Below, in pieces: positions 1 to 8,631 of a stretch of DNA of 32,625 nt. Origin of the DNA: Myxococcaceae bacterium (GTDB lineage: Bacteria > Myxococcota > Myxococcia > Myxococcales > Myxococcaceae); assembly GCA_019686135.1 (NCBI GenBank), contig JADGHL010000051.1, positions 1 through 32,625 of the forward strand. The letters are read 5' to 3'. A program made the translations under genes and the position numbers. Within the stretch, counting starts at the first letter, position 1. Every line of letters begins with the position of its first letter. Below the pieces are notes generated by a model. The model saw only the letters and a program-made list of their open reading frames with translations, had not been told where the DNA came from and made no database searches.

Positions 1-1019
1 GGATCGAGGACGCCTTCGAGAAGCTGCCCATCCACTGGATGTGGTGGCCGGCGCTGGGCGGGGTCGCGGTGGGGCTGGTGGGGCTGGTCTCACCGTCCAC
101 GCTCGGCGTGGGCTACGACAACGTCGCGGCCATCCTCAATGGCGAAAAGCTCGGCGCCGCGCTGGCGTTCTTCGCGGTGATGAAGTTCGTCTCCTGGTCG
201 ATCTCGCTGGGCAGCGGGACCTCGGGCGGAACGCTGGCGCCGTTGCTCACCATCGGCGGCGGCGCAGGGGCGCTCCTGGGCGCGGGCCTGCACGCCCTCT
301 TCCCGCACGCGGCGATCGACCCGCGGGTGGCGGCGCTGGTGGGGATGGCCGCGCTGTTCGGCGGCGCCTCGCGCGCGATGATGGCCTCGGTGGTGTTCGC
401 CTTCGAGGTGACGCTGCAGCCGCTGGGCCTTCTGCCGCTTCTGGCCGGGTGCGCGGCGTCGTACCTGGTGTCCGCACGGATGATGCGGCACTCCATCATG
501 ACCGAGAAGATCGCCCGGCGCGGGGTGCGGGTGCCGAGCGAGTACGCGGCGGACTACCTCGACCGGGTGCTGGTGCGGGACGTCATCAAGGGTGAGCTGG
601 TGACGCTGGTGAGCGACCGCACCGTGAAGGAGGTCCGCGCGTGGATGGCCGCGCGCGCGCCCGGGTCGTCACACCAGGGCTTCCCCATTCTGAACGCGGA
701 GGGCCGGGCGATCGGCGTGTTGACGCGACGGGATCTGCTGAACCCGGACGTGCCGGAGGACGCGACGCTGGGTGCGCTGGTGAAGCGGACGCCGCTCATC
801 GTCTTCGCCGACAACTCCCTGCGCGAAGCGGCCGACCACATGGTGCGCGGCGGCGTGGGGCGGCTGCTGGTGGTCGATCCATCGGACGCCACCCGCCCCA
901 TCGGCATCATCACTCGGAGCGATCTGCTCAACGCCCACCGCAACCGGCTCACCTCCGACAGCGAGGCCACCGGCAAGATTCCGCTGCCGAGCCGCTCGCT
1001 GCTGCGCCGCCGGGCGTAG
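1..1019 (+). CDS. ClC-family chloride channel/antiporter with C-terminal CBS pair (5' truncated)
   Basis: The reading frame is open from base 3, so the start lies outside the window; about 338 residues are visible. The first half is hydrophobic and membrane-spanning and contains GTSGGTLAPLLTIGG, which corresponds to the conserved ClC selectivity-filter region (GxFxP-type). The second half, from about DVIKGELVTLVSDRTV onward, is soluble and reads as two CBS domains. The second CBS ends in the typical RPIGIITRSDLL. ClC proteins move chloride across the inner membrane as channels or Cl-/H+ antiporters, and CBS pairs usually bind adenine nucleotides and regulate gating. Only the C-terminal half of the transporter is present, so the gating glutamate cannot be inspected. 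Family assignment is firm; channel versus antiporter is undecided. Confidence 0.9.
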   Translation, partial: IEDAFEKLPIHWMWWPALGGVAVGLVGLVSPSTLGVGYDNVAAILNGEKLGAALAFFAVMKFVSWSISLGSGTSGGTLAPLLTIGGGAGALLGAGLHALFPHAAIDPRVAALVGMAALFGGASRAMMASVVFAFEVTLQPLGLLPLLAGCAASYLVSARMMRHSIMTEKIARRGVRVPSEYAADYLDRVLVRDVIKGELVTLVSDRTVKEVRAWMAARAPGSSHQGFPILNAEGRAIGVLTRRDLLNPDVPEDATLGALVKRTPLIVFADNSLREAADHMVRGGVGRLLVVDPSDATRPIGIITRSDLLNAHRNRLTSDSEATGKIPLPSRSLLRRRA

Positions 1020-1063
1020 GCCGGGTGCCGGCCCCGGCCCAGTGGCGCGCTTAGAATGGCGAC

Positions 1064-1693
1064 ATGCACGCCACCGTCCTGTGGGCCGCGATCTCGCTGA
1101 CGGCGCTTCCCGCCGAAGGGACGATCCAGCTGGCGCCCGGGACGGGAGACACCCTGCAGCAGAAGGGCATCGTCCGGGTGGCGGTGGCCAACCCGGACGT
1201 GGTGGAGGTGCAGTCGCCCGGCCCGGACGAGTTGCTCTTCACCGGCCGGCAGCCCGGCCGCACCACCATCACGCTCTGGTTCAAGGGCGGCCGGACCATC
1301 ACCCGCACCGTGGTGGTCCGGGACGACTCCCCAAGCGACCTGGAACGGATGATCCACGAGACGGTGAACCCGGTGCTCGAGGTGAAGCAGGTCGGGGAGA
1401 AGACCATCGTCGACGGCACGCTCGACTCGATGGAGGAGCTCGACCGGCTCGAGAAGCTGATCGGTGACGATCCGGACGTCGTCATCCTCGCCCGAATGAA
1501 CCCGGCCGCGCTCCCGGTGCTGGCCCGGCGCATCACCGAGGCTCTGCACCAGAATGGCCTCCCAAACGCCCGGGCGGTGGCCGTGGGCGGACAGATCCTC
1601 CTTGAAGGCTCGGTGGCGGACGAGGCCGAACGCCAGAAGGCACAGCTGATCGCCGAAGCGTTCTATGCCGGCTGGCAGGGATCTGCGCCGTAA
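1064..1693 (+). CDS. Secretin N-terminus-like (CpaC/RhcC pil_N) protein with BON-like tail, no secretin domain
   Basis: This encodes 209 aa and starts at ATG 1064, 44 bp after the ClC gene. A short hydrophobic start is followed at about residues 20-90 by a domain matching the pattern of the pilus-assembly N-terminal domain of CpaC-type secretins (QLAPGTGDTLQQKGIVRVAV, then ELLFTGRQPGRTTITLW). The second half (about 95-205) contains repeated phrases typical of BON-like modules, such as VGEKTIVDGTLDS and VGGQILLEGSVADEAER. Full CpaC proteins are about 400-500 aa and end in an outer-membrane secretin barrel, which is absent because a stop follows at 1693. No Tad/Flp pilus genes are nearby. It is probably a periplasmic protein. 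The domain match is from pattern memory and the function is unknown. Confidence 0.7.
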   Translation: MHATVLWAAISLTALPAEGTIQLAPGTGDTLQQKGIVRVAVANPDVVEVQSPGPDELLFTGRQPGRTTITLWFKGGRTITRTVVVRDDSPSDLERMIHETVNPVLEVKQVGEKTIVDGTLDSMEELDRLEKLIGDDPDVVILARMNPAALPVLARRITEALHQNGLPNARAVAVGGQILLEGSVADEAERQKAQLIAEAFYAGWQGSAP

Positions 1694-1802
1694 GCGTGCC
1701 GACGGTCAGCCCGCCGGGCGATTGCGCCGAAGTCCCCGTAACTCTTTGACATCCCAGTCAGAATGTCTAAGGTGCGCGCCCTCGGAGGGGTGCGCTCCAC
1801 AG

Positions 1803-3332
1803 ATGACCACGGTCGAGATCGTTTTTCTGGGCGTGTACTTCGGCGTCCTGTGCGTGCTGTCCGTGTACGGATCGCACCGCTACCGGATGGCGTATTTGTA
1901 CTACCGGCACAAGTTCAAGCTGCCGACACCGGCGGGCAAGCTGACGTCGCTGCCGAAGGTCACCATCCAGCTGCCGATCTTCAACGAGATGTACGTGGTG
2001 GAGCGGCTGGTCGATTCCGTCTGCCGGATCGACTACCCACGCGAGCTGCTCGAGATCCAGGTGCTGGACGACTCCACCGACGAGACCTGCGCGATCGCTC
2101 GGGCCGTGGTGGAGCGGAACCGGCAGGCGGGCCACAACATCGTCTACCTGCACCGCACCAACCGCAAAGGGTTCAAGGCGGGCGCCCTGGAGAACGGGCT
2201 GAAGCACGCCCACGGCGAATTGGTGGCGGTGTTCGACGCGGACTTCGTGCCCCAGCCGGACTTCCTCCGCCGCACGGTGCCGTATTTCGCGGATCCGAAG
2301 GTGGGGATGGTGCAGGTCCGGTGGGGTCACCTGAACCGCGACTACTCGCTTTTGACCCAGGCACAATCGATCCTGCTCGACGGGCACTTCATCATCGAGC
2401 ACACCGCGCGCAACCGCTGCGGGGCGTTCTTCAACTTCAACGGCACCGCGGGGATCTGGCGGCGGACGGCGATCGGCGACGGCGGCGGCTGGCAGCACGA
2501 CACGCTGACCGAGGATCTCGACCTGTCGTACCGGACGCAGCTCAAGGGCTGGAAGTTCGTGTTCCTCCCGGACATCGTCGCGCCGGCGGAGCTGCCGGTC
2601 GACATGAACGCCTTCAAGAGCCAGCAGCACCGCTGGGCCAAGGGCTCCATCCAGACCGCGCGCAAGCTCTTGCCTACCATCCTCAAGAGCGATCAACCGG
2701 CGGTGGTGAAGCGGGAGGCGTTCTTCCACCTCACCAACAACATCGCCTACCTGTTGATGGTGCTGCTCTCGGTGATGATGCCGCTGAGCATGGTGGTCCG
2801 GTACAACCACGGGCTGTACGGCACCCTGTTCCTGGACCTGCCGTTCTTCATCACCGCCACCGCGTCGGTCGGCTTCTTCTACGTGGCCACGCAGCGGGAG
2901 CTGGGCATGAACTGGTGGCAGCGCGTGAAGTACCTGCCGTTCCTCATGGCGCTGGGCATCGGCCTTGCGGTGAACAACGCGCGGGCGGTGGTGGAGGCGC
3001 TGCTCAACCAGCAGTCGGCCTTCGCGCGGACGCCGAAGACCGGAGCGGAAGGCAAACAGGTGCGGCAGCCGATCAAGCGCACCTACCTGGGAGACAAGAC
3101 GCTCGCGTCCCTGGTGGAGCTGGCCTTCGGGCTCTACTTCACCGGCGCGCTCTGGTTCGCGGTGGACCACGAGATCTGGACGTCCATCCCGTTCCTCCTC
3201 CTGTTCCAGACGGGCTTCCTCTACGTCGGGCTCTCCTCGCTTCTGCAGGGACGGCTACCCATCGGCGATCTCGTCATCCTCCGCCGTCCCACCACCCCGG
3301 CCATCGAACAGAGCGCCCAGCGCGCGGCGTAG
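1803..3332 (+). CDS. Membrane family 2 glycosyltransferase (processive, cellulose-synthase-like)
   Basis: This encodes 509 aa. I prefer ATG 1803, which has GGAGGGG about 13 bases upstream and begins with a membrane helix (TTVEIVFLGVYFGVLCVLSV); an in-frame start at 1665 would overlap the previous gene and add a low-complexity tail. Catalytic signatures are in order: VLDDSTDET with D89, FDADF with D145/D147, TEDLD, and QQHRW starting at Q274. This D, DxD, TED, Q(Q/R)xRW set defines processive inverting GT-A enzymes such as cellulose and hyaluronan synthases. About five C-terminal membrane segments follow (roughly residues 305-500). It should polymerise or add a sugar from an activated nucleotide donor at the inner membrane. 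No PilZ domain or partner subunit is adjacent, so the polymer cannot be named. It converges on ddl with a 12 bp gap. Confidence 0.88.
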   Translation: MTTVEIVFLGVYFGVLCVLSVYGSHRYRMAYLYYRHKFKLPTPAGKLTSLPKVTIQLPIFNEMYVVERLVDSVCRIDYPRELLEIQVLDDSTDETCAIARAVVERNRQAGHNIVYLHRTNRKGFKAGALENGLKHAHGELVAVFDADFVPQPDFLRRTVPYFADPKVGMVQVRWGHLNRDYSLLTQAQSILLDGHFIIEHTARNRCGAFFNFNGTAGIWRRTAIGDGGGWQHDTLTEDLDLSYRTQLKGWKFVFLPDIVAPAELPVDMNAFKSQQHRWAKGSIQTARKLLPTILKSDQPAVVKREAFFHLTNNIAYLLMVLLSVMMPLSMVVRYNHGLYGTLFLDLPFFITATASVGFFYVATQRELGMNWWQRVKYLPFLMALGIGLAVNNARAVVEALLNQQSAFARTPKTGAEGKQVRQPIKRTYLGDKTLASLVELAFGLYFTGALWFAVDHEIWTSIPFLLLFQTGFLYVGLSSLLQGRLPIGDLVILRRPTTPAIEQSAQRAA

Positions 3333-3344
3333 CTTCCCAGCGCT

Positions 3345-4325
3345 TTAGCCCACCCGGCGGGCCGGCAGCGGCGACGACGTCCCGGGCAGAAGGTCCGCGC
3401 TGTCGCGCACCTCCGTGTCGTCGAGCGCGGCGAGGTCGAGGATCCGCTCCACCAGCTCGCCGAAGGACATGCCGCGGTGGGCGGCGATCTTCGGCAACAG
3501 GCTCATCGGCGTCATCCCGGGGAGCGTGTTCACCTCGAGGAGCTGATCGTTCTCGCTCTCGCTGGCGATGAGGTCCACCCGCGCATACCCGCGGCAGCCC
3601 AGCGCCTCGTACGCGGCCTGCGCCAGCGCCTCGATGTTCTGCACCCGCGTCGCCGACAACCGCGGCGGCAGGAAGTACTTCGCGCCGGTCTCGTACTTGG
3701 TCTGGTAATCGAAGGTCTCCGATCCGAAGGCCATCTCGCAGCTGCCCAGCACCTCGCCGCCGAGGATCCCCACGGTGATCTCCCGCCCCCGGATGAAGCG
3801 CTCCACCAGCGCCTCCCCGCCGTAGCGGCATGCGTTGGCCACCGCCGCGGGGAGCTCCGCCTCCGAGCGCACCACCGTGACGCCGACCGAGGAGCCGCCG
3901 CAGGCAGGCTTCACCACGCAAGGAAAGCCGAGGTCGCCGTGCAGCTCCAGCGCCCGCGCCTGGTCCTTCCGCCGCACCGGGTACCCGGCCGGCGTGGGCA
4001 GGTTGTGCAAGCGGAACAGCTTCTTGGCGAAGGTCTTGTTCATCGCCAGCGCCGACGCCATCACCCCCGACCCGGTGTACGGCAGCCCCATCACCTCGAG
4101 CAGCCCCTGCACCTTGCCGTCCTCTCCCATCCGCCCGTGCAGCGCGAGGAAGGCGACGTCCAGCTCGGTCGCGCGCAACGTCTGGTCCAGCCCGGGGCCG
4201 GCGAGCACGCGCGTCACCTGGTGCTCGTTCTTCTCCAGCGCCGCGGCGACCGCCTCGCCGGTCTTGATCGAGATCTCCTTCTCCTCGCCCCAACCACCCA
4301 TCAGCACTCCGACGCGCTTGCCCAT
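3345..4325 (-). CDS. ddl: D-alanine--D-alanine ligase
   Basis: This encodes 326 aa, the usual Ddl length. It joins two D-alanines with ATP in the cytoplasm to make the dipeptide capping peptidoglycan precursors. An N-terminal VLMGGWGEEKEIS replaces the classical GGxSxEHxVS. It is followed by LHGRMGEDGKVQGLLE, GLPYTGSG, the ATP-grasp segment FPCVVKPACGGSSVGV and the metal/substrate motif ARVDLIASE...LLEVNTLPGMT. ATG 4325 is chosen because AGGAGG lies 10 bases upstream and the family N-terminus begins there. The protein has a short extra C-terminal tail (about 20 aa, Asp/Ser/Pro/Arg-rich). It is the last gene of the long minus-strand envelope cluster and is separated from the upstream lipoprotein gene by 157 bp. 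Confidence 0.95.
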   Translation of the reverse strand: MGKRVGVLMGGWGEEKEISIKTGEAVAAALEKNEHQVTRVLAGPGLDQTLRATELDVAFLALHGRMGEDGKVQGLLEVMGLPYTGSGVMASALAMNKTFAKKLFRLHNLPTPAGYPVRRKDQARALELHGDLGFPCVVKPACGGSSVGVTVVRSEAELPAAVANACRYGGEALVERFIRGREITVGILGGEVLGSCEMAFGSETFDYQTKYETGAKYFLPPRLSATRVQNIEALAQAAYEALGCRGYARVDLIASESENDQLLEVNTLPGMTPMSLLPKIAAHRGMSFGELVERILDLAALDDTEVRDSADLLPGTSSPLPARRVG

Positions 4326-4335
4326 CGTGTCCAAT

Positions 4336-4341
4336 CCTCCT
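4336..4341 (-). promoter_or_regulatory. Shine-Dalgarno site deciding the ddl start
   Basis: A perfect AGGAGG on the minus strand lies 10 bases before ATG 4325. The frame stays open far upstream, so this site is the main reason for choosing that start. Confidence 0.7.
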
Positions 4342-4482
4342 CGCGAACGGGTCCAAAGCAGCCGCGATGCCAGCCCCCTGCACGCGACAGGCGTGTAGGA
4401 ATCGGTCCACTTTCCGGAGGGATGGACGCGCGCCTGCTCGCGCCACGGCGCGGCCGGACGGACACACCCTGCGCGAGCGTGG

Positions 4483-5586
4483 CTACGGGCACGCGCCGGA
4501 TTCCGGCGTGCAGAAGAACCCCGCGTCCAGCTCGGTGCACGCGTAATGGTCCGGGCACCGGAGCGCTCCCGCATCCGGCGTGCAGGCGCCAAGGCACCGC
4601 GACTCGCCGTTGAACGGCACGCAGTGCGGCGCGTCCGGCTGGCAGGTGCCGGTCGGGTTTCCGGCGCAGTCGGCGCAGTTCGACAGCTGCGGGATGCACA
4701 TGGGCAGATAGCGGATGGGCTCGCCGGGGCTGTCGACCTGGTACTCCACCTTCGCGCAGTACTCGCCCACGCAGGTGTTGGTGTCACAGGTCTGCCCGCA
4801 CACCGCCGTGGTGCTGGAGGCCGTGTCGGGGTCGGGGATGCACAGCCCGCTCTCGCAGAGCACGCCGCCATCCTCGCCGCGGCGGACGCACGACTGACCC
4901 GGCTTTGCGCCCGAGGCCAGCGGGAGGTCGCACGCTTCGATCGGCCCGGTGGCCGGGTGGTCGAAGACGGTGCACACGAGGTGCGCCCGCGCGCAGCCCT
5001 CGTCCGACGTGCACGCGGTCAGCGTGTTGGGGGGCAGGCACACCTTCGTCACGCCGGCGTCGGCACCGAGCACGAAGCTGCGGCACACCGCGCCGGGCGT
5101 GGCGCACGTATCTTCGGGCCCGCACTCCTCCACGCACACGCCGCCGCGCACGGTACCGGTGATGCGGCTCGGGACCGCGCCGATCAGACAGTGGCGCACG
5201 GATGGGCCCATCGCGTAGCACCCGGTGTCATCGAAGCACTTGGCAAACCCGAGCGTGGTGGGCCCCGGCGGGATCTCCCGGCACTGCGGGCCTGCGCCGT
5301 CGTTCGCGTCCACGCACTCGAAGCCGGCCTGGCAGATCTTGAACTCGCAGGTGTTGGGCAGACACGTGTGGGTCCCCGGTACGCAGCCGCCCGCCGGGCA
5401 CAGCGCGCAGTCGATGCCCCCGTCCGCGCCCTTGTGGCACTTGCCGTCCACGCACCCATAGCCCTCCAGGCACTGCCCGGCCGCGTCGCACGGCTGGCCC
5501 TCGGGATTGAAGGAGAGGATCAGGCTGCACGCGCTCCCGAAGGCGAAGCCCAGCGCGACGAACAGGATCGGGGTTCGGATCTTCAT
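4483..5586 (-). CDS. Cysteine-rich outer-membrane-type lipoprotein (about 43 Cys)
   Basis: This encodes 367 aa. It begins with a lipoprotein signal peptide (MKIRTPILFVALGFAFGSAC), with a GSAC lipobox making C20 the acylated residue. The mature chain is packed with about 43 cysteines in EGF-like spacing, for example QCLEGYGCVDGKCHKG and CADCAGNPTGTC, with many Asp/Gly/Pro. Such disulfide-rich lipoproteins are abundant in Myxococcota and usually have no assigned function; a role in surface adhesion or matrix is only a guess. Its ATG lies one base after the TGA of the PEGA-domain gene (TGA-G-ATG), so the two are almost certainly cotranscribed and translationally coupled. No catalytic motif is visible. 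The lipoprotein call is strong, but the activity is unknown. Confidence 0.85.
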   Translation of the reverse strand: MKIRTPILFVALGFAFGSACSLILSFNPEGQPCDAAGQCLEGYGCVDGKCHKGADGGIDCALCPAGGCVPGTHTCLPNTCEFKICQAGFECVDANDGAGPQCREIPPGPTTLGFAKCFDDTGCYAMGPSVRHCLIGAVPSRITGTVRGGVCVEECGPEDTCATPGAVCRSFVLGADAGVTKVCLPPNTLTACTSDEGCARAHLVCTVFDHPATGPIEACDLPLASGAKPGQSCVRRGEDGGVLCESGLCIPDPDTASSTTAVCGQTCDTNTCVGEYCAKVEYQVDSPGEPIRYLPMCIPQLSNCADCAGNPTGTCQPDAPHCVPFNGESRCLGACTPDAGALRCPDHYACTELDAGFFCTPESGACP

Positions 5587-5587
5587 C

Positions 5588-7132
5588 TCAGTAGTTCCGC
5601 AGATCGTCTTCGTCCTGGCGGGGTGCTTCCCGCCGCTCGTCCTTCTCCTCGTCCGGCGCGCGCTCCTTCTTCTCCTTTTCGGCCGGAGGCTGCGCCGAGG
5701 CCTTTGGCGTCTCGGCCTGCTTCGGCGCGGGGGCGGCCGACTTCGGCCCGGAGAGGAACGCGAGGTACGTGCCCCCACCGGCCGCCAGAAGGCCCACGAG
5801 GTATGAGACGTCCGCCACCACCGCGAGCGTCCGCCCGGTGGAGGCGACGCTGCTGGCGTGCGGATCCGTCTGGGCGAGGCGGCGGAACTCGTTGTGCTGC
5901 CCGTTGGCGGCGATGCCGAAGGCGATCCCGCCCACGAAGACCGCCGCACCCGCGCCGAGCAGCGCGTACCCGGCGACCTTCTTCGCGTCCGCCGCCCCCG
6001 GCACTTCGTAGTGCGTCACCGGCCCGCCCCGGCGCGGGTCATCGTGCGAAAGCACGCGTGAGGCCAGCGCCTCTACCTGCGGCACCGCGGACTCCCCGAG
6101 CGGGACCGACTCCTCGGCGTACGCGTCGTTGTGCCCGTCCTTCGGCTCGAGCCGAAGCAGCGTCACCTGGGCGGTGCTCGCACCCGGCGGAACGTCCACG
6201 ACGCCCAGAAGCACCTGGTCGACGCCGAGCCACTGCCCGAGCTCGTTCGCCGCCGCATCCCGCTGCGGCCCGCGCGGATCCTTCGCCACTTTCGTCACCA
6301 GCGCTTCGTAGCGCGGGAAGGCCTCGGCCTTGCGGAGGGTGAGCTCGGCGGTTCCGGGACGCGACCGCTGCTGCCCAAGCGCGTAGCCGGGGCGCTTCGC
6401 GGTCACGTAGTGGTCGCCGGGCGCGAGCTTGTCCACGGTGAGCGGCGAGAGGCCCTGATAGTGGCCGTCGACGAAGATCTCCGCCCCCGGGGGCGTGGTC
6501 TTCACCTCCAGCGTCATCTTCGCCTCGAGGAGCTGTTTGCGGACGTTCTCTGCGTAGGCGATCTCCTCCGGTGGAAAGTAGTTGGGCGAGAACGTCGCCG
6601 ACGGGTCGATCGCCAGCAGCCGGTCCATCTCCAGCTGCGCGGCCTTGTTCTCGCCGTTGGCCACCAGAGAGGCGATCTTGAGGATCCACGCCTTCGAGAG
6701 GTCCGGCAGGTGCACGCCGAGATCGCTGTCCCCGAAGGCCTTGATCGCCCGCTCCGCCTCCTTGAGCGCCTGGACGGTGTCGAGCTCGTTGTAGGCGGCG
6801 CGCGCGGACTTGAGCGCCTCGAGGCCCTCGGCAGCGCGGCTCTCGCGGCCGCGGGCGTTCTCGGCATCGAGCCGATCGATGAGCGACTGCACGTCGAACC
6901 GCCCGGACTTCTGCGCCGCCTCCCGCACCACCCGGTTCACGCGCGCCGCCAGCTCCTCGCCGGCGGGGCTGGTGGGCACCACCACCACCACCACCGCAGG
7001 CCGGGCCTGCGCCGGCACGGTGAGGGGCACGAACTGTGCGCGGAGCGCGGCGTGCGCCGGCCCGGTGGCAATCAGCCCCGCGAGCACGCCCGCGACCACG
7101 GACGCAGCGGCGCGACGACCAGCTTGAGCCAT
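5588..7132 (-). CDS. Exported PEGA-domain protein with two C-terminal membrane segments
   Basis: This encodes 514 aa from ATG 7132, with GAGGGAGG about 5 bases upstream. Residues 1-28 look like a signal peptide ending AHA. A helical, TPR-like stretch follows (about 60-200, for example LKEAERAIKAFGDSDLG), then one PEGA domain at about 206-252 (TLEVKTTPPGAEIFVDGHYQG, ending LAPGDHYVTAKRPGY). A mixed domain (about 260-355) containing LGVDQVLLGVVDVPPG precedes two hydrophobic segments (about 375-400 and 420-445). The tail is highly charged, Lys/Glu/Asp-rich. PEGA domains are surface or periplasmic beta modules common in myxobacterial envelope proteins. It is coupled to the Cys-rich lipoprotein gene downstream, suggesting a shared envelope complex. 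No enzyme signature is seen. Confidence 0.82.
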   Translation of the reverse strand: MAQAGRRAAASVVAGVLAGLIATGPAHAALRAQFVPLTVPAQARPAVVVVVVPTSPAGEELAARVNRVVREAAQKSGRFDVQSLIDRLDAENARGRESRAAEGLEALKSARAAYNELDTVQALKEAERAIKAFGDSDLGVHLPDLSKAWILKIASLVANGENKAAQLEMDRLLAIDPSATFSPNYFPPEEIAYAENVRKQLLEAKMTLEVKTTPPGAEIFVDGHYQGLSPLTVDKLAPGDHYVTAKRPGYALGQQRSRPGTAELTLRKAEAFPRYEALVTKVAKDPRGPQRDAAANELGQWLGVDQVLLGVVDVPPGASTAQVTLLRLEPKDGHNDAYAEESVPLGESAVPQVEALASRVLSHDDPRRGGPVTHYEVPGAADAKKVAGYALLGAGAAVFVGGIAFGIAANGQHNEFRRLAQTDPHASSVASTGRTLAVVADVSYLVGLLAAGGGTYLAFLSGPKSAAPAPKQAETPKASAQPPAEKEKKERAPDEEKDERREAPRQDEDDLRNY

Positions 7133-7206
7133 CGGTCCTCCCTCGCGGGCATTCAACCGGCCCGCGTCCCCAAATGCCAGACTTCGCGTCCGGCGAAAGC
7201 GTGAAA

Positions 7207-8553
7207 TCAGTGTGTCCCAGCACGCGCGGCCGTCATGTACGGCGTGCCGTAGTCGTGGAGGTAGTCGAGCGCGACGCGCAGCTGCACGTCGGTCAGCTTC
7301 TCGGTCACGCTCCACTTCTTCGTGGGCGGCAGCTTGCGCCCCGCCGGCGGATCGTCTGGGGTGGGTTGTTCGTTCTTGAAGTGCCGGACGAGATCCTTCT
7401 CCCGGATGATGCCGGTCCCCTTCGGCGCCGCCTCTTCCACGATGAAGTCCGGGACAATCCCCTTCTCCTGGATGCTCCGACCGGACGGCGTGTAGTAGCG
7501 CGCGATGGTGAGCTTCAGCCCGGACCCGTCCTCCAGCTCGATCACCGTCTGCACGCTGCCCTTGCCGAACGTCGGTTCGCCGATCACCACCGCCCGGTGG
7601 TGATCCTGCAGCGCGCCGGCGACGATCTCCGAAGCGGACGCGGAGCCAGCGTTGACCAGCACCACCATCGGGTACGGGCTCTCGGTGTCGCGCTCCTTGC
7701 TCTTCTCGTCGGTGGTGTTCCGCCCGTTGCGCCCCCGCGTGGAGACGATGGTCAGGTTGCCCGGCAGGAAGCGATCGCTCACCGCCACCGCCTGATCGAG
7801 CAGCCCGCCGGGGTTGTTGCGAAGGTCGAGCACCAGCCCCTTGAGCTCCTTGCCGCCGTTGAGCGACCGGAGCCGGTCCAGCTCCTTGCGCAGATAGGTG
7901 TCGGTGCGGTCCTGGAAGTTCTTCACCCGGACGTAGCCGATCCCGTCGAAGAGCTGGCCCTCCACCGAGACGATGCGGATGTGATCGCGGATGACCGCGA
8001 TCTCCTGCGGCTGCTGGAAGCCGTCGCGCATGATGGTCAGCAGCACCCGTTTGCCGGGCGGGCCGCGCAGCATGCCGATGACCTTGACCAGCTCCAGACC
8101 CTGCGTGGGCTGGCCGTCCACGGCGAGGATCCGGTCGCCGGCGCGAATCCCGGCGCGCGCCGCCGGCGTGTCGTCCAGCGGCGCCACCACGGTGATCTGA
8201 TCGTCCTTGCGCGCGATCTCGATCCCCAGCCCGCCGAACTCGCCCGAGGTGTCGACCTTCATCGTCCGGAAGTCCTCGGGCGTGAGGAACACGGTGTGCG
8301 GATCGAGGGTGTCCATCATCCCCTTGATCGCCCCGTAGATGAGCTTCTGCTGATCCACCGGCTCCACGTAGTTGTTCTCCACGTAGGAGAGCACGCGCGC
8401 GAACAGCTCGAGCTGCTTGTACGTCTTCGCCGACGAGGCCGCGGGCGGCGCGGCGCCCTTCGGCTCACCCTCCGCAACCGCGCGTGGGGCGAAGCTGAGC
8501 ACGACGATCAGGGCTGCGATGCGGGCGAAGCAGAGCGGAGGGGAGCGATGCAC
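7207..8553 (-). CDS. ctpA: S41 carboxy-terminal processing protease (CtpA type)
   Basis: This encodes 448 aa with an N-terminal signal peptide (residues 1-27, cleavage after AVA). An N-terminal helical region leads to a PDZ domain at about 100-180 (GGLGIEIARKDDQITVV, AGIRAGDRILAVDG). The S41 protease fold follows, with LVLDLRNNPGG, NAGSASASEI and GEPTFGKGSVQ. By alignment with Tsp/Prc the nucleophile is S306, the general base K331, and Q335 the third residue, so the Ser-Lys dyad is intact. These periplasmic proteases trim C-termini of envelope proteins and often control peptidoglycan hydrolases. In many deltaproteobacteria a ctpA lies beside ftsE-ftsX-envC, as here, although an alpha/beta hydrolase gene separates them. 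Its physiological substrate is unknown. Confidence 0.93.
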   Translation of the reverse strand: MHRSPPLCFARIAALIVVLSFAPRAVAEGEPKGAAPPAASSAKTYKQLELFARVLSYVENNYVEPVDQQKLIYGAIKGMMDTLDPHTVFLTPEDFRTMKVDTSGEFGGLGIEIARKDDQITVVAPLDDTPAARAGIRAGDRILAVDGQPTQGLELVKVIGMLRGPPGKRVLLTIMRDGFQQPQEIAVIRDHIRIVSVEGQLFDGIGYVRVKNFQDRTDTYLRKELDRLRSLNGGKELKGLVLDLRNNPGGLLDQAVAVSDRFLPGNLTIVSTRGRNGRNTTDEKSKERDTESPYPMVVLVNAGSASASEIVAGALQDHHRAVVIGEPTFGKGSVQTVIELEDGSGLKLTIARYYTPSGRSIQEKGIVPDFIVEEAAPKGTGIIREKDLVRHFKNEQPTPDDPPAGRKLPPTKKWSVTEKLTDVQLRVALDYLHDYGTPYMTAARAGTH

Positions 8554-8631
8554 GACGGCGCCATTCTAGGTGGAAGCCCTCGCGCCGCACACCGTCACGG
8601 GGCCGGCCTACATCGGCCCACGCCCGGTCCT

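Noticed and set aside
1665-1802. Longer N-terminus for the glycosyltransferase
   Set aside because: It overlaps the preceding gene, lacks a ribosome site and adds a low-complexity stretch before the natural membrane start at 1803.
6979-7004. CACCAC-type trinucleotide repeat
   Set aside because: It encodes a run of Val codons in the PEGA protein's N-terminal region and is too short to call a variable repeat.
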